Shown here: positions 8,517 through 21,534 of the stretch, one piece after another | Layout: the number at the start of each line of letters is the position of its first letter | How positions within the stretch are numbered: position 1 is the stretch's first letter | Assembly (NCBI RefSeq): GCF_002101585.1 | Contig: NZ_LQOT01000076.1 | Location: forward strand, 124,001-188,000 | Origin: Mycolicibacter engbaekii | GTDB taxonomy: Bacteria > Actinomycetota > Actinomycetes > Mycobacteriales > Mycobacteriaceae | DNA length: 64,000 nt | Direction of reading: 5' to 3' | The notes under the pieces: generated by a model | Told to the model about the DNA's origin: nothing | The model's input: only the letters and a program-made list of their open reading frames with translations | Databases searched by the model: none | Program-made: the position numbers and the translations under genes

Positions 8517-9026
8517 TCACAGGCGTCGTGGTTGTACCCGAAGCGGGCCGATGCGAAACAGTTCTTCTGCCAGATGGGATTCGGCGAACAAACCCGCTTC
8601 GAACAGCTCCGAACACGCCAGCGGCGCGTCCCACCGGCGCGCGAAGGCCGCGAACAGCCGCCGGCTGGCGGCGTTATCCGGTGTGATCGAGGTCTCAACG
8701 TGCGTAACGCCCTCGGCGACGTGGCGGGAAGCGAGGTGATCCAGCATCAGGCCGGCCAGTCCGACTCCGCGGTGCGCGGCGTCGACCGCCACCTGCCAGA
8801 TCATCAGGACCTCCGGATGCGTGGGGCGCCGATAGCCGGTCACGAACCCCCCCGGGCGCCCATCGACCTCGGCGATCACCGATGTGGCCGCGAAATCACG
8901 GCACCACAACAGGTAGGCGTAGGGGGCATTGACGTCGAGAGTCGCGCTGTCGACGGCCATCCGCCAAAGGCTCGGGCCGTCCGCCACGGTCGGTGTCCGA
9001 AGCCGGACACGATCCGTATCGCTCAT
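8517..9026 (-). CDS. ectA: L-2,4-diaminobutyrate N-gamma-acetyltransferase EctA
   Basis: A 169-aa GNAT acetyltransferase that acetylates diaminobutyrate for ectoine synthesis. Family text includes LDVNAPYAYLLWCRDF (about residues 30-45) and the acetyl-CoA loop AAHRGVGLAGLML (about 84-96). It lies 27 nt downstream of the MFS gene on the same strand and 187 nt upstream of ectB, so it could be transcribed with the MFS gene while ectBCD also has its own promoter. Confidence 0.93.
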   Translation of the reverse strand: MSDTDRVRLRTPTVADGPSLWRMAVDSATLDVNAPYAYLLWCRDFAATSVIAEVDGRPGGFVTGYRRPTHPEVLMIWQVAVDAAHRGVGLAGLMLDHLASRHVAEGVTHVETSITPDNAASRRLFAAFARRWDAPLACSELFEAGLFAESHLAEELFRIGPLRVQPRRL

Positions 9027-9053
9027 CGTTTCGACGGTACTGGGCGGCCGGCC

Positions 9054-10310
9054 TCAGGGCGCGGCAGGCGGGCTGGGCGGTGGCGCCGGCGGCATCCGCA
9101 GGGTGCGCAGCGCCTCCAGCGGTGAGCGACCTTCGGGTTCGGCTTTCACCGGGACCAACCGCAGTGCGGCCAGCGGAAACAGTCCGCACAGAGCGAACGA
9201 CAGGGGGTAGCCGACGGCGCCGATCAATGCGCCGAAAATCGGGGGAGCGATCCCGGCGGTCAGCCGCTGAGTGGTGTTCTGGATGCCCAGCGCGCGCCCG
9301 CTCCAGTACGGTCCCGCCATCTCGGCCACCGCGGTGGAGGCCAATCCGTTGTCCAGCACGGTGATCACCGCCGCGACCACCATCGCGGCTTCGGCAAGCC
9401 GGGAATGCAGGTGATCGGTGGCCCCCAGAGCCAGCATCGCGAGCGCTCCGGCGAGGGCGAGGCCGCGGATCGGGCGCAACCGCGACCCCACGCGGTCCGA
9501 CCACCGGCCGGCAGCCACCCGGCCCGCCGCGCCCAGCAGCTGCGACACCGTCACCAGCCCACCCGCGGCGGCGATCGACCAGTGGGTGTCCACTATCAGC
9601 CACACCAACATGAATGTGGCGAGCACACACTGCGGCACCATCAGCAGCGCCGAGGACAAGTGGATGCGCCACAACACCTTCGAATTGCTGTACGGGCTGG
9701 CGAGTTCCGCGCCGGAGGCCGCAGACCGCGGCCGGCGCGGCGGATCGACCACCCCGATCACACACGCCACCGCTGCCACCGCGGTCAACGTTGCCGGGAA
9801 CATCAGTGCCCGCGCCAGCCCGTGCTCAGCCAACTCGGGAATCACCTCGGCCCCCAGCGCGATTCCCAGGGGCTGCGCGGTCTGGCGGATCCCCATCACC
9901 AGTCCGCGCTGGTGCGGGGGAAACCAGCCCGTCACCAACCGGCCGCTGGCGCTGTTGGCGCTAGCCGCGGCCATACCACCCAGAAACAGGAAGGCGCCCA
10001 CACCGACCAGCGAGTGCGTCGAGGCCGCCGCGAACGTGGCCAGCGCCGTCAGTGCCGATCCGACACTCAACACGATGCGCTCGCCGACCCGGTCCAGCAG
10101 AGCGCCCCACGCGAACAGCGTCAAGACCATGCCGAAACTGGGCATCGACGCCAGCAGGCCGGCCATCGCCAGATTGGTCTCCCGCTTGGTCTCCAGCATC
10201 GGGATGACGAAGGCGATGCCGTTGATGAAGACGAACGAGCACAACGTCGCCAGCAGGGCGACGATCATCACCGACCAGCGAGCGGCTGTGCCGATCGACT
10301 CGGTGGACAT
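9054..10310 (-). CDS. Major facilitator superfamily transporter (Rv2994-like)
   Basis: A 418-aa membrane protein with about 12 hydrophobic segments. The MFS loop 2-3 motif is visible as GALLDRVGER (about residues 65-74). ATG 10310 is chosen; the longer in-frame start at 10724 would read back through the neighbouring FAH gene. The gene is divergent from the FAH-family gene, the same pairing I remember for Rv2994/Rv2993c, so it belongs to the conserved backbone. It is 27 nt upstream of ectA on the same strand, so ectoine-related transport is possible but not shown. Confidence 0.8.
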   Translation of the reverse strand: MSTESIGTAARWSVMIVALLATLCSFVFINGIAFVIPMLETKRETNLAMAGLLASMPSFGMVLTLFAWGALLDRVGERIVLSVGSALTALATFAAASTHSLVGVGAFLFLGGMAAASANSASGRLVTGWFPPHQRGLVMGIRQTAQPLGIALGAEVIPELAEHGLARALMFPATLTAVAAVACVIGVVDPPRRPRSAASGAELASPYSNSKVLWRIHLSSALLMVPQCVLATFMLVWLIVDTHWSIAAAGGLVTVSQLLGAAGRVAAGRWSDRVGSRLRPIRGLALAGALAMLALGATDHLHSRLAEAAMVVAAVITVLDNGLASTAVAEMAGPYWSGRALGIQNTTQRLTAGIAPPIFGALIGAVGYPLSFALCGLFPLAALRLVPVKAEPEGRSPLEALRTLRMPPAPPPSPPAAP

Positions 10311-10390
10311 CCGACCATGCTTCCACAGGCCGGCCTGGTGGGACGGTGAAGGTGGGCGGGTCGATGGCGGGCCGTCTGGGCCGCTTGGAG

Positions 10391-10500
10391 GCCGGCTTGG
10401 GCTGGTTGATGGCGGCCCGCTTCGCCCGGCTCCGCCGCGCTTGCGGCCGGCTTGGGCTGGTTGATGGCGGCCCGCTTCGCCCGGCTCCGCCGCGCTTGCG
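10391..10500. repeat. 55-bp tandem duplication in the MFS/FAH intergenic gap
   Basis: Two identical 55-bp units, 10391-10445 and 10446-10500, both beginning GCCGGCTTGG. Each contains TCGCCCGGCTCCGCCGCGCT, which also occurs in the tandem repeat at 21402-21503. The duplication occupies most of the 211-nt gap between the divergent genes and ends 21 nt before the FAH start codon. Confidence 0.95.
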
Positions 10501-10521
10501 GCCGCCATTAGGCTTGCTGGA

Positions 10522-11307
10522 ATGCGCCTAGGCCGAATTGCCAGCCCGGACGGCGTCGCCTTCGTCAGCCTTGAAGGGGACCCCGACCGGCCACACGAGA
10601 TGACCGCCCGCGAGATCGCCGAGCACCCCTTCGGCACACCGGAGTTCACCGGCCGTTCCTGGCCGCTGGCGGACGTGCGGCTGCTGGCGCCGATCCTGGC
10701 CAGCAAGGTGGTCTGCATCGGCAAGAACTACGCCGCCCACATCACCGAAATGGGTGGTGCCCCACCGGCCAACCCGGTGATGTTCCTCAAACCCAACACC
10801 GCGATCATCGGACCCAACGTGCCGATTCAGCTGCCAGCCAACGCTTCCCCGGTCCACTACGAAGGTGAGCTGGCCGTGGTCATCTCACGTCCCTGCAAGG
10901 ACGTTCCGGCCGCGCGGGCCCGCGACAACATCCTGGGCTACACCATCGGCAACGACGTGTCGGCACGTGACCAGCAGCAGTCTGACGGGCAATGGACCCG
11001 GGCCAAAGGCCACGACACCTTCTGTCCGATCGGGCCGTGGATCGTCACCGACCTCGACCCGGCTGACCTGGCCATTCGCACCGAGGTCAACGGGGTGGTC
11101 AAGCAGGACAGCCGGACATCGCTGATGATGCACGACGTAGGCGCCATCGTGGAATGGGTCTCCGCGGTGATGACGCTGCTGCCCGGCGACATCATCCTTA
11201 CCGGCACCCCCGAAGGTGTCGGTCCCATCGAGCACGGTGACACCGTGTCCATCGCCGTTGAAGGCATCGGCACCCTGTCCAATCCGGTTATCCGCAAAGG
11301 AAAGTAG
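10522..11307 (+). CDS. Fumarylacetoacetate hydrolase family protein (Rv2993c-like)
   Basis: A 261-aa FAH-superfamily protein, probably a 2-hydroxyhepta-2,4-diene-1,7-dioate isomerase/hydrolase-like or acylpyruvase-like enzyme. The divalent-metal acidic residues lie in YEGELAVVI (about residues 114-122) and GNDVSARD (about 150-157); the signature GKNYAAH is at about 74-80. Its stop overlaps the gltX GTG start by one base (TAGTG), implying co-translation. The exact substrate cannot be read from the sequence. Confidence 0.85.
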   Translation: MRLGRIASPDGVAFVSLEGDPDRPHEMTAREIAEHPFGTPEFTGRSWPLADVRLLAPILASKVVCIGKNYAAHITEMGGAPPANPVMFLKPNTAIIGPNVPIQLPANASPVHYEGELAVVISRPCKDVPAARARDNILGYTIGNDVSARDQQQSDGQWTRAKGHDTFCPIGPWIVTDLDPADLAIRTEVNGVVKQDSRTSLMMHDVGAIVEWVSAVMTLLPGDIILTGTPEGVGPIEHGDTVSIAVEGIGTLSNPVIRKGK

Positions 11308-12779
11308 TGACCACATCTGGTGTTCGTGTCCGGTTCTGCCCCTCGCCGACCGGCACTCCGCACGTCGGGCTGATCCGTACCGCCCTGTTCAACTGGGCCT
11401 ACGCCCGCCATACCGGCGGCACCATGGTGTTCCGGGTGGAGGACACCGACGCCGAGCGCGACAGCGAGGAGAGCTACCTGGCGTTGCTCGACGCACTGCG
11501 CTGGCTGCACCTCGACTGGGACGAGGGCCCCGAGGTGGGCGGACCCTACGGGCCGTACCGGCAGTCCGAGCGCGCCGATATCCACCGTGATGTGGTGGCG
11601 CGGTTGCTGGCGGCGGGGGAGGCCTACGAGGCGTTCTCCACGCCGGAGGAGGTCGAGGCCCGTCACCGCGCCGCCGGGCGCAACCCCAAGCTGGGTTACG
11701 ACAACTTCGACCGGGACCTGACCGCCGACCAGCGGGCGGCCTACCTCGCCGAGGGCCGCAAGCCCGTGGTGCGACTGCGGATGCCCGACACCGAGCTGGG
11801 CTGGACGGACCTGGTCCGCGGGCCGACGGTCTTTCCGGCGGGCACCGTGCCCGACTTCGCCCTGACCCGGGCCAACGGCGACCCGCTGTACACGTTGGTC
11901 AACCCGGTCGACGACGCCATGATGAAGATCACCCACGTGCTGCGCGGCGAGGACCTGTTGCCGTCCACCCCGCGGCAGATCGCGCTGTATCAGGCTTTGA
12001 TGCGTATCGGTGTGGCCGAGCGGATTCCGGAATTCGGGCACCTGCCAACCGTTTTAGGCGAAGGCACCAAGAAGCTGTCCAAACGTGACCCGCAGTCGAA
12101 TCTCTTCGCGCACCGGGACCGGGGATTCATCCCGGAGGGTCTGTTGAACTACCTGGCGCTGCTGGGCTGGTCCATCGCCGACGACCGTGATGTGTTCAGC
12201 ATGGAGGAGATGGTTGCCGCGTTCGACGTGGTGAACGTCAACTCCAACCCGGCCCGGTTCGACCAGAAGAAGGCCGATGCGATCAACGCCGAGCACATCC
12301 GGCTGCTCGACCTGGACGACTTCACGGCCCGGCTGCGCAGCTATCTGGATGCCCACGGCCATGACACCGGCCTGGACGACGCCGGCTTTGCGGTGGCCGC
12401 CGGCTTGGTGCAGACCCGCATCGTGGTGCTCGGCGACGCCTGGCCGCTGTTGAAGTTCTTCAACGACGAGCACTACGAGCTGGAGCCGCGTGCCGCCGCC
12501 AAGGAGCTGGGCCCGGAGTCGGCCCCGGTGCTCGACGCTGCCATCACCGCTCTGGAGGCCGTGCAGGACTGGACCACCGCCTCCATCGAGGAAGCGCTGA
12601 AGGCGGCGCTGCTGGACGGACTGGGCCTCAAACCGCGCAAGGCGTTCGGTCCGGTCCGGGTCGCCGTCTCCGGCGGTCTGGTCAGCCCGCCGCTGTTCGA
12701 GTCGCTGGAATTGCTGGGCTCGCGACGCAGCTTGGACCGGTTGCGGACCGCCCGGGCCGGGGTAGGGGAAGCGCGATGA
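11307..12779 (+). CDS. gltX: Glutamyl-tRNA synthetase
   Basis: A 490-aa class I aminoacyl-tRNA synthetase. The HIGH-like motif is in [13 protein letters not shown] (about residues 10-22) and the KMSKS-type motif is [11 protein letters not shown] (about 254-264). It charges tRNA-Glu and, in mycobacteria, also tRNA-Gln for amidotransfer. It sits directly upstream of tRNA-Gln and tRNA-Glu genes. GTG start at 11307. Confidence 0.97.
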   Translation: MTTSGVRVRFCPSPTGTPHVGLIRTALFNWAYARHTGGTMVFRVEDTDAERDSEESYLALLDALRWLHLDWDEGPEVGGPYGPYRQSERADIHRDVVARLLAAGEAYEAFSTPEEVEARHRAAGRNPKLGYDNFDRDLTADQRAAYLAEGRKPVVRLRMPDTELGWTDLVRGPTVFPAGTVPDFALTRANGDPLYTLVNPVDDAMMKITHVLRGEDLLPSTPRQIALYQALMRIGVAERIPEFGHLPTVLGEGTKKLSKRDPQSNLFAHRDRGFIPEGLLNYLALLGWSIADDRDVFSMEEMVAAFDVVNVNSNPARFDQKKADAINAEHIRLLDLDDFTARLRSYLDAHGHDTGLDDAGFAVAAGLVQTRIVVLGDAWPLLKFFNDEHYELEPRAAAKELGPESAPVLDAAITALEAVQDWTTASIEEALKAALLDGLGLKPRKAFGPVRVAVSGGLVSPPLFESLELLGSRRSLDRLRTARAGVGEAR

Positions 12780-12878
12780 CAACTTCGGCGTAGAAGTTTG
12801 GTAGTCTGCTCGTCGGCCCAAGAACGTCAGGCCAGCAGTGCCCGCCAGGCACGCTGACCAGCGGTGATGGCCGGCCAA

Positions 12879-12950
12879 TGGGGTATGGTGTAATTGGCAA
12901 CACAGCTGATTCTGGTTCAGCCATTCTAGGTTCGAGTCCTGGTACCCCAG
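12879..12950 (+). tRNA. tRNA-Gln (anticodon CTG)
   Basis: A 72-nt cloverleaf. Acceptor arms TGGGGTA (12879-12885) and TACCCCA (12943-12949) pair perfectly, with discriminator G12950. The anticodon stem GCTGA/TCAGC closes the loop TTCTGGT, giving CTG for CAG codons. The T arm contains GGTTCGAGTCC. No encoded CCA. It lies 99 nt after gltX. Confidence 0.95.
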
Positions 12951-13023
12951 CAAAAGCGGTCCGCTGCAAGCGATTAGGTGGGCCGTTTGGGTTGAGCTAT
13001 GCTGGCAACCCGGAAATGTTCTA

Positions 13024-13096
13024 GCCCCCGTCGTCTAGCGGCCTAGGACGCCGCCCTCTCACGGCGGTAGCGTGGGTTCGAATCCCATCGGGGGTA
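13024..13096 (+). tRNA. tRNA-Glu (anticodon CTC)
   Basis: A 73-nt cloverleaf with acceptor GCCCCCG (13024-13030) paired to CGGGGGT (13089-13095), ending in a G-U pair, and discriminator A13096. The anticodon stem CCGCC/GGCGG encloses CTCTCAC, giving CTC for GAG codons. The T arm contains GGGTTCGAATCCC. Followed at once by a strong terminator. Confidence 0.97.
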
Positions 13097-13102
13097 CATC
13101 GC

Positions 13103-13138
13103 AAAGGGCCCGCACCTTCTCGAAGGTGCGGGCCCTTT
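13103..13138. terminator. Bidirectional hairpin terminator after tRNA-Glu
   Basis: A perfect 16-bp stem, AAAGGGCCCGCACCTT (13103-13118) and its complement (13123-13138), with a 4-nt loop. The A-run on one side and T-run on the other suit termination of both the tRNA transcript and the opposing gene at 13160. Confidence 0.9.
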
Positions 13139-13159
13139 CCCGTGTCTGGCGAGTTGTCT

Positions 13160-13660
13160 TCAGTCTTCGGTGGCGGCAGTGGTTCCACCCAGCGGCATCG
13201 CCGGCAGGCCGAGCTTGCGGTGATCCCAGGAGCGGGTGCGCGACGTGACGATGCGCACAGCCACCCGGTTGTTCATCATGGCGTCGACGGCCGGCTTCAT
13301 CTCCTCGGAGTAGGGCCCGGTGTAGCGCTCCCAGACGCTGACGCCGACCCGGAAGAGGATGTCCGGGTCGTCGACGATCTCCGCGACGCCGTCGAAGGCC
13401 GCCCCGCGCAGTGTGTCGTACGTCTCGCCGGCCTCCAGCAGGAAGGTGACCCGCGGATCGCGGCGCACGTTCACGGCCTTCTGGGACTTCGCCTTGGTTT
13501 CGAGCCAGATCTCGCCGTCGAGCACCGCGTACCACATCGCCGTCAGGTGGGGCCGACCGTCGGGGCCGATGGTGGCCAGCGTTCCGGTGCGGTGGTTGGT
13601 GACGAAGTCGGCGACCTCGGCGTCGGTCATGACGATCTGTGCGCGCTGTTTGGTTCCCAT
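13160..13660 (-). CDS. PPOX-type split beta-barrel protein, likely F420-dependent (Rv2991-like)
   Basis: A 166-aa flavin/deazaflavin oxidoreductase of the pyridoxamine 5'-phosphate oxidase fold. The N-terminal half holds the family text [20 protein letters not shown] (about residues 26-45). Adjacency to gltX and leuCD matches Rv2991, a member of the FDOR-B group that binds F420. The window also carries the F420 synthesis gene fbiD. Physiological substrate unknown. Confidence 0.75.
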   Translation of the reverse strand: MGTKQRAQIVMTDAEVADFVTNHRTGTLATIGPDGRPHLTAMWYAVLDGEIWLETKAKSQKAVNVRRDPRVTFLLEAGETYDTLRGAAFDGVAEIVDDPDILFRVGVSVWERYTGPYSEEMKPAVDAMMNNRVAVRIVTSRTRSWDHRKLGLPAMPLGGTTAATED

Positions 13661-13760
13661 GTGTGCAGTCTGTCAGGCAGACCGGATGCCCCGGCGAGCA
13701 GACGCGAGTCAGCCGGCGCATGCCGCCGGTGTGGGGGCAGCCCGGCGCCCGCGCCGCGTT

Positions 13761-14462
13761 CTACAGTCGCTCGGTGAGCGCGTCGGCGGCCGCGAGCAGG
13801 TCGGCGGCCCAGCGTGCCCCCGGACGTCGGCCCATCCGGTCGATCGGGCCCGAGACCGAGATGGCTGCCACCACCGTGCCGCGGCGATCGCGCACCGGCG
13901 CCGACACGCTGGCCACCCCCGGCTCGCGTTCGGCGATGCTCTGCGCCCAGCCCCGCCGGCGGATCTCCGCCAGGGTGCGACTGGTGAACGCCGCCTTCGA
14001 CAGCATGTCCTGCTGAATCGTGGGCTCGGCATAGGCCAACAGGACTTTGGCCCCCGAACCGGCGGTCATCGGCAGCCGGGAACCGATCGGCACGGTGTCG
14101 CGCAGCCCGGCAGGGGGTTCCAGCGCCGCGACACAGACCCGTTCGGCGCCCTCCCGGCGGTACAACTGCACGCTTTCCCCGGTGATCTCCCGCAGCCGTG
14201 GCAGGACCGCCGCGCCGGCAGCCCGGAGCGGATCGTCGGCGTGGACCGCCAGTTCGCTGACGGCGGGACCTATCTGCCAGCGCCCCTCGGTGTCGCGCCC
14301 GAGCAGTCGGTGGGCTTCCAGTCCCGCGGCCAGCCGGTGCGCGGTGGCGCGGGGCAGGCCGGTGCGGTCGCACAGTTCGGCCAGTCCGCAGGGCGATTCG
14401 GCGATCGAGTGCAGTACCGCCAATGCTTTGTCCAGAACGCCGATGCCGCTATGCTGTCCCAT
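13761..14462 (-). CDS. IclR-family regulator divergent from leuCD (LtbR/NdgR-like)
   Basis: A 233-aa protein with an N-terminal winged HTH (about 5-60; [20 protein letters not shown]) and an IclR ligand-binding domain. Across actinobacteria the IclR protein encoded divergently from leuCD (LtbR in corynebacteria, NdgR/AreB in Streptomyces) controls leucine and other amino-acid genes. Here a perfect palindrome lies 15 nt before its start (14477-14493), so autoregulation together with leuC control is plausible. Confidence 0.85.
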   Translation of the reverse strand: MGQHSGIGVLDKALAVLHSIAESPCGLAELCDRTGLPRATAHRLAAGLEAHRLLGRDTEGRWQIGPAVSELAVHADDPLRAAGAAVLPRLREITGESVQLYRREGAERVCVAALEPPAGLRDTVPIGSRLPMTAGSGAKVLLAYAEPTIQQDMLSKAAFTSRTLAEIRRRGWAQSIAEREPGVASVSAPVRDRRGTVVAAISVSGPIDRMGRRPGARWAADLLAAADALTERL

Positions 14463-14476
14463 ATAGAGATACTAGC

Positions 14477-14493
14477 GTCTCAGAATATGAGAC
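14477..14493. promoter_or_regulatory. Palindromic operator between the IclR regulator and leuC
   Basis: A perfect inverted repeat GTCTCA (14477-14482), 5-nt spacer, TGAGAC (14488-14493), in the short gap between divergent genes. It is placed to control both promoters. An ATG at 14488 lies inside it, which argues against that codon as the leuC start. Confidence 0.65.
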
Positions 14494-14513
14494 TTTCAGA
14501 TTTGGGGATGGCA

Positions 14514-15926
14514 ATGACCGAGCAGCCTCGCACCCTGGCCGAAAAGGTTTGGGCAGACCACGTCGTGGTATCCGGCGGCGGGACTGAACCCGACCTGATC
14601 TACATCGACCTGCACCTGGTGCACGAAGTGACCAGTCCGCAGGCCTTCGAGGGGCTGCGGCTGGCCGGCCGTCCGGTCCGGCGCCCGGATCTGACCATCG
14701 CCACCGAGGACCACAACGTGCCCACGGTGGACATCGACAAGCCGATCGCCGACCCGGTGTCCCGGACCCAGGTCGAGACGCTGCGGCGCAACTGCGCCGA
14801 GTTCGGCATCCGGTTGCACCCCATGGGCGATCTCGATCAGGGGATCGTGCACATCATCGGCCCGCAACTGGGGCTCACCCAGCCGGGCACGACGGTGGTC
14901 TGCGGCGACAGCCACACCTCCACACACGGCGCATTCGGGGCGCTGGCAATGGGCATCGGCACGTCCGAGGTCGAACACGTGCTGGCCACCCAGACGCTGC
15001 CGCTGCGCCCGTTCAAGACGATGGCGGTCAATGTCGACGGGCAGCTCGCCGACGGCGTGACGGCCAAGGACATCATCTTGGCGGTGATCGCCCAGATCGG
15101 CACCGGCGGCGGCCAGGGCTACGTCATCGAGTACCGCGGCAGCGCCATCGAAGCACTGTCGATGGAGGCCCGGATGACGATCTGCAACATGAGCATTGAG
15201 GCCGGCGCTCGGGCCGGAATGGTCGCTCCCGACGAGACCACCTACGAGTATCTGCGGGGCAAGCCGCACGCGCCCACCGGCGCGGATTGGGACGCCGCGG
15301 TGGCCTATTGGAGTAGCCTGCGCACCGACCCCGGTGCCACGTTCGACGCTGAGGTCCACCTCGACGCGGCTGCGCTGACACCGTTCGTCACGTGGGGCAC
15401 CAACCCCGGCCAGGGCGTCCCACTGGGCGCCGAAGTGCCCGACCCCGAGTCGATCACCGACGAGGCGGAACGGCGCGCCGCAGAGAAGGCGTTGGCCTAC
15501 ATGGACCTTGCGCCGGGCACGCCGATGCGCGACATTCCGGTCGACACCGTCTTCGTCGGATCCTGCACCAACGGCCGTATCGAGGACCTGCGTGCGGTTG
15601 CCGAGGTGCTGCGCGGACGCCAAGTCGCCGACGGGGTGCGCATGCTCGTGGTGCCGGGCTCGATGCGCGTGCGCAATCAAGCCGAAGCAGAAGGCCTCTC
15701 CGAGGTTTTCACCGCGGCGGGTGCCGAGTGGCGCCAACCCGGATGCTCGATGTGCCTGGGGATGAACCCGGATCAGCTGTCACCCGGTCAGCGCTCGGCG
15801 TCGACGTCCAACCGCAATTTCGAGGGCCGGCAGGGCAAGGGTGGACGCACCCATCTGGTCTCCCCGGCCGTAGCCGCCGCCACCGCTGTCCGCGGCAGGC
15901 TCTCGGCCCCCGCCGACTTGAACTGA
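14514..15926 (+). CDS. leuC: 3-isopropylmalate dehydratase large subunit
   Basis: A 470-aa aconitase-family subunit that isomerises 2- and 3-isopropylmalate in leucine synthesis. The three [4Fe-4S] cysteines are visible: one in [14 protein letters not shown] and two in [11 protein letters not shown]. The substrate-site region is [22 protein letters not shown] 14514 has a GGGG Shine-Dalgarno at proper spacing; ATG 14508, two codons upstream, is an alternative. Much longer in-frame extension (from 13359) runs antisense through the neighbouring genes and is rejected. leuD follows after 29 nt. Confidence 0.96.
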   Translation: MTEQPRTLAEKVWADHVVVSGGGTEPDLIYIDLHLVHEVTSPQAFEGLRLAGRPVRRPDLTIATEDHNVPTVDIDKPIADPVSRTQVETLRRNCAEFGIRLHPMGDLDQGIVHIIGPQLGLTQPGTTVVCGDSHTSTHGAFGALAMGIGTSEVEHVLATQTLPLRPFKTMAVNVDGQLADGVTAKDIILAVIAQIGTGGGQGYVIEYRGSAIEALSMEARMTICNMSIEAGARAGMVAPDETTYEYLRGKPHAPTGADWDAAVAYWSSLRTDPGATFDAEVHLDAAALTPFVTWGTNPGQGVPLGAEVPDPESITDEAERRAAEKALAYMDLAPGTPMRDIPVDTVFVGSCTNGRIEDLRAVAEVLRGRQVADGVRMLVVPGSMRVRNQAEAEGLSEVFTAAGAEWRQPGCSMCLGMNPDQLSPGQRSASTSNRNFEGRQGKGGRTHLVSPAVAAATAVRGRLSAPADLN

Positions 15927-15955
15927 CCGCCACGGCCTTTTAAAGGAGCCTAGTC

Positions 15956-16552
15956 ATGGAAGCTTTCCACACTCACACCGGAATCGGCGTCCCGCTGCGC
16001 CGGTCCAATGTCGACACCGACCAGATCATTCCCGCGGTCTATTTGAAGCGCATCACCCGGACCGGCTTTGAGGACGGCCTGTTCGCCACGTGGCGCACCG
16101 ACCCCTCCTTCGTGCTGAATCTCAGCCCGTTCGACAAAGGTTCGGTGCTGGTGGCGGGGCCGGACTTCGGCACCGGGTCGTCGCGGGAGCACGCCGTGTG
16201 GGCGCTGCTCGACTACGGGTTCCGGGTGGTGATCTCGTCGCGATTCGCCGACATCTTCCGGGGCAATGCCGGCAAGGCAGGGCTGCTGGCCGCCCAGGTG
16301 GCCCAGGATGATGTGGAACTGCTGTGGAAGCTCATCGAGCAGAGCCCGGGTCTGGAAATCACTGTCAATCTTCAAGATCGGAATATCACCGCCGGAACGG
16401 TGGTGGTGCCGTTCACGATTGATGACTACACCGCCTGGCGATTGTCCGAAGGGCTCGACGATATAGGCCTTACGCTGCGGAAACTCGAAGATATCGACAC
16501 ATTTGAGGCTGCTCGGCCGAGCTGGAAGCCGCGCACCCTGCCTGCTTCCTGA
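15956..16552 (+). CDS. leuD: 3-isopropylmalate dehydratase small subunit
   Basis: A 198-aa swivelling domain subunit that pairs with LeuC. It begins [20 protein letters not shown] and contains the family text [19 protein letters not shown] (about residues 62-80). A Shine-Dalgarno AAGGAG lies 8 nt before ATG. Operon with leuC. Confidence 0.97.
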   Translation: MEAFHTHTGIGVPLRRSNVDTDQIIPAVYLKRITRTGFEDGLFATWRTDPSFVLNLSPFDKGSVLVAGPDFGTGSSREHAVWALLDYGFRVVISSRFADIFRGNAGKAGLLAAQVAQDDVELLWKLIEQSPGLEITVNLQDRNITAGTVVVPFTIDDYTAWRLSEGLDDIGLTLRKLEDIDTFEAARPSWKPRTLPAS

Positions 16553-16741
16553 GGCGGCGTAACGAGCCTTAATTTCCGTTGGGCGCGGGGCTGTGACCGG
16601 CGTTCAAGGGCGGTAACCGGATTACCGAATTCGCCCATAATCTCGTCTGAAATTGCGCGTGGCTCTTGGATATCTGTGGTATCAGGGATTACCGTGTGCA
16701 CTAGTCGGCTCAAGTAGGGCCACTGGTCTCGGAGGGATTGG

Positions 16742-17455
16742 ATGAACAAAGCAGAGCTCATCGACGTGCTCACAAAGGAATTGGACACCGACCGCCGGTC
16801 GGCGACCGAGGCCGTTGAGCATTTCGTCAATGCCATTGTGCGCGCCGTCCACAAGGGTGAGAGCGTCACCATCACCGGGTTCGGTGTCTTCGAGCGTCGT
16901 CGTCGCGCCGCGCGCGTCGCCCGCAATCCCCGCACCGGTGAAACGGTCAAGGTGAAGCCGACGTCAGTTCCCGCATTCCGCCCCGGCGCGCAGTTCAAGG
17001 CGATTGTTTCTGGCGCGCAGCGCGTCCCGGCTGAGGGACTCGCCGTCAAGCGTGGTGCTGGTACCAGCACCACCGCGGCCAAGGCGGCGAAGAAGTCGCC
17101 GGCCAAGAAGGCCACCAAGGCTGCGGCGAAGAAGACCGCCGCCAAGGCCACCACCAAGGCGGCAGCCAAGGCCCCGGCCAAGAAGGCTCCGGCCAAGAAG
17201 GCCGTGACCAAGGCGGCTCCGGCCAAGAAGGCTGTGACCAAGGCTCCGGCCAAGAAGGCTGTGACCAAGGCTCCGGCCAAGAAGGCTGTGACCAAGGCTC
17301 CGGCCAAGAAGGTCGTTGCGAAGAAGGCCCCGACCAAGGCGGCTCCGGCCAAGAAGGTCGTCGCGAAGAAGGCCGCGACCAAGGCGACTCCCGCCAAGAA
17401 GGCTCCGGCCAAGAAGGCCGCGACCAAGGCTCCGGCTCGCAAGGGCCGCAAGTAA
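16742..17455 (+). CDS. hupB: HU-type nucleoid protein with Lys/Ala/Pro-rich tail, HupB
   Basis: A 237-aa protein. Residues 1-90 form a bacterial HU domain ([21 protein letters not shown]-binding arm around [16 protein letters not shown]). Residues about 105-237 are a low-complexity basic tail of AKK/PAKK repeats resembling eukaryotic histone H1, the hallmark of mycobacterial HupB. The tail includes three perfect 9-residue repeats. The GGAGG Shine-Dalgarno precedes ATG. The 189-nt upstream gap presumably holds its promoter, but I see no convincing -35/-10 pair. Confidence 0.96.
   Translation: MNKAELIDVLTKELDTDRRSATEAVEHFVNAIVRAVHKGESVTITGFGVFERRRRAARVARNPRTGETVKVKPTSVPAFRPGAQFKAIVSGAQRVPAEGLAVKRGAGTSTTAAKAAKKSPAKKATKAAAKKTAAKATTKAAAKAPAKKAPAKKAVTKAAPAKKAVTKAPAKKAVTKAPAKKAVTKAPAKKVVAKKAPTKAAPAKKVVAKKAATKATPAKKAPAKKAATKAPARKGRK
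17216..17296 (+). repeat. Three perfect 27-bp tandem repeats inside hupB
   Basis: Identical units at 17216-17242, 17243-17269 and 17270-17296 encode APAKKAVTK each. A fourth, diverged unit follows at 17297. Such in-frame repeats may expand or contract by replication slippage, changing tail length without a frameshift. Confidence 0.95.
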
Positions 17456-17465
17456 CCACAAACAG

Positions 17466-17506
17466 CCGAGCGCCGCGGGGCCATCCCCGCGGCGCTCGGT
17501 CGTTTT
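17466..17506. terminator. Hairpin terminator between convergent hupB and mutT1
   Basis: A perfect 15-bp stem, CCGAGCGCCGCGGGG (17466-17480) and its complement (17485-17499), 4-nt loop, followed by a short T-rich tail (CGTTTTA) on the hupB side. The tail reaches the mutT1 stop codon. Confidence 0.85.
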
Positions 17507-18437
17507 ATGTCGACTTGTGGCGGGCCAGCGGGCTGCCGAGATGATCGGCGGCGACCAGCCGGCCACCCGACAGCGACAGCACCCAGGTGCTGCCCTTGCG
17601 ATTGCGCGACTTGTCGGGCTTGATGCCGTCGCGCGCACACCACCAGCCGATCAGGTCGGGAATCACCTTGCCCTGGGTGCAGATAACCGGCGTGCCGCCG
17701 AGCTGGGCGATCTCCATAACCCTGCGGCGAGCACGCTTGGGGTTGTGAGAGTAGGCCTCTTCGGTCAGCGCCGGCTCGGCACGCACCTCAACCCCGAGTT
17801 CGGCGGCCAGTGGCTCCACCGTCTGTTCACAGCGCACCCGGTCGGCCGCGTACACATCGGTGGCGCCGAAAGCCAGCAGGAGGCCGGTGAGCGCCTCGGC
17901 CTGGGCGCGGCCCATCTTGTCCAACGGTCGCTTGCGGTCATCACCGGAGAAGCGTGATCGGCGCCCGGCGGTGCCGTGCCGCACGATCAACACCGTCTCG
18001 GTATCGGCGGGCGCCTTGGTGAACCGCCGCAATATCTTCCGGTCGTGGGGGTACTGCAGTTCCTGCATCGCCGCGTCGACCGGCAGCCATGCCAGTTCGT
18101 CCACCTCGTCATTGGGCGTGAAGTCTCCGCCCAGGGCCCGGGCGGCCCAGTACCGCACCTTTTTGGTGCCCTGCGCCACCGGGTAGCTGACCGCCCCCAG
18201 CCGGCGGCCCAGGTGCGCGTGCTGGCCGGTCTCCTCCAGGATCTCCCGCACGGCGGTCACCGGCTCGTTCTCCCCGGGATCGACCTTGCCCTTCGGCAGA
18301 GACCAGTCGTCATAACGGGGGCGGTGAATGACGGCGACTTCGACCGCGCCGTGCCGCATCCGCCACAGCACGGCGCCGGCGGCATGGATCACCTTGTCGG
18401 TCGGCGAAGAGCCCTTCGACACCGTCGTTTCGAGCAC
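17505..18437 (-). CDS. mutT1: Nudix hydrolase with C-terminal histidine-phosphatase domain, MutT1
   Basis: A 310-aa two-domain enzyme. The Nudix box runs [10 protein letters not shown]...REILEETG (about residues 50-72) and the histidine phosphatase motif is [10 protein letters not shown] (about 152-161). Mycobacterial MutT1 hydrolyses 8-oxo-dGTP/GTP and diadenosine polyphosphates. Start GTG 18437 follows a GCAGGAG Shine-Dalgarno. Same strand as ppk1, 50 nt downstream of it. Confidence 0.93.
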   Translation of the reverse strand: MLETTVSKGSSPTDKVIHAAGAVLWRMRHGAVEVAVIHRPRYDDWSLPKGKVDPGENEPVTAVREILEETGQHAHLGRRLGAVSYPVAQGTKKVRYWAARALGGDFTPNDEVDELAWLPVDAAMQELQYPHDRKILRRFTKAPADTETVLIVRHGTAGRRSRFSGDDRKRPLDKMGRAQAEALTGLLLAFGATDVYAADRVRCEQTVEPLAAELGVEVRAEPALTEEAYSHNPKRARRRVMEIAQLGGTPVICTQGKVIPDLIGWWCARDGIKPDKSRNRKGSTWVLSLSGGRLVAADHLGSPLARHKST

Positions 18438-18487
18438 CTTGCACTCCTGCTAGGTCAGTTCGGGCGGGGCGGTGGATGGGCGGTCGG

Positions 18488-21515
<3,028 letters not shown>

Positions 21516-21534
21516 TTAAGGGAGGTGGTGTGCG

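Noticed and set aside
13661-13760. Possible small gene between the F420-type protein and the IclR gene
   Set aside because: Only weak shadow frames are present and no start with a Shine-Dalgarno or conserved text. I see nothing in this gap.
14496-15737. 413-aa minus-strand frame
   Set aside because: Antisense to leuC, which has all its Fe-S cysteines and expected length.
16553-16741. Promoter for hupB
   Set aside because: Several AT-rich hexamers occur, but no -35/-10 pair with proper spacing was convincing, so none is listed as a feature.
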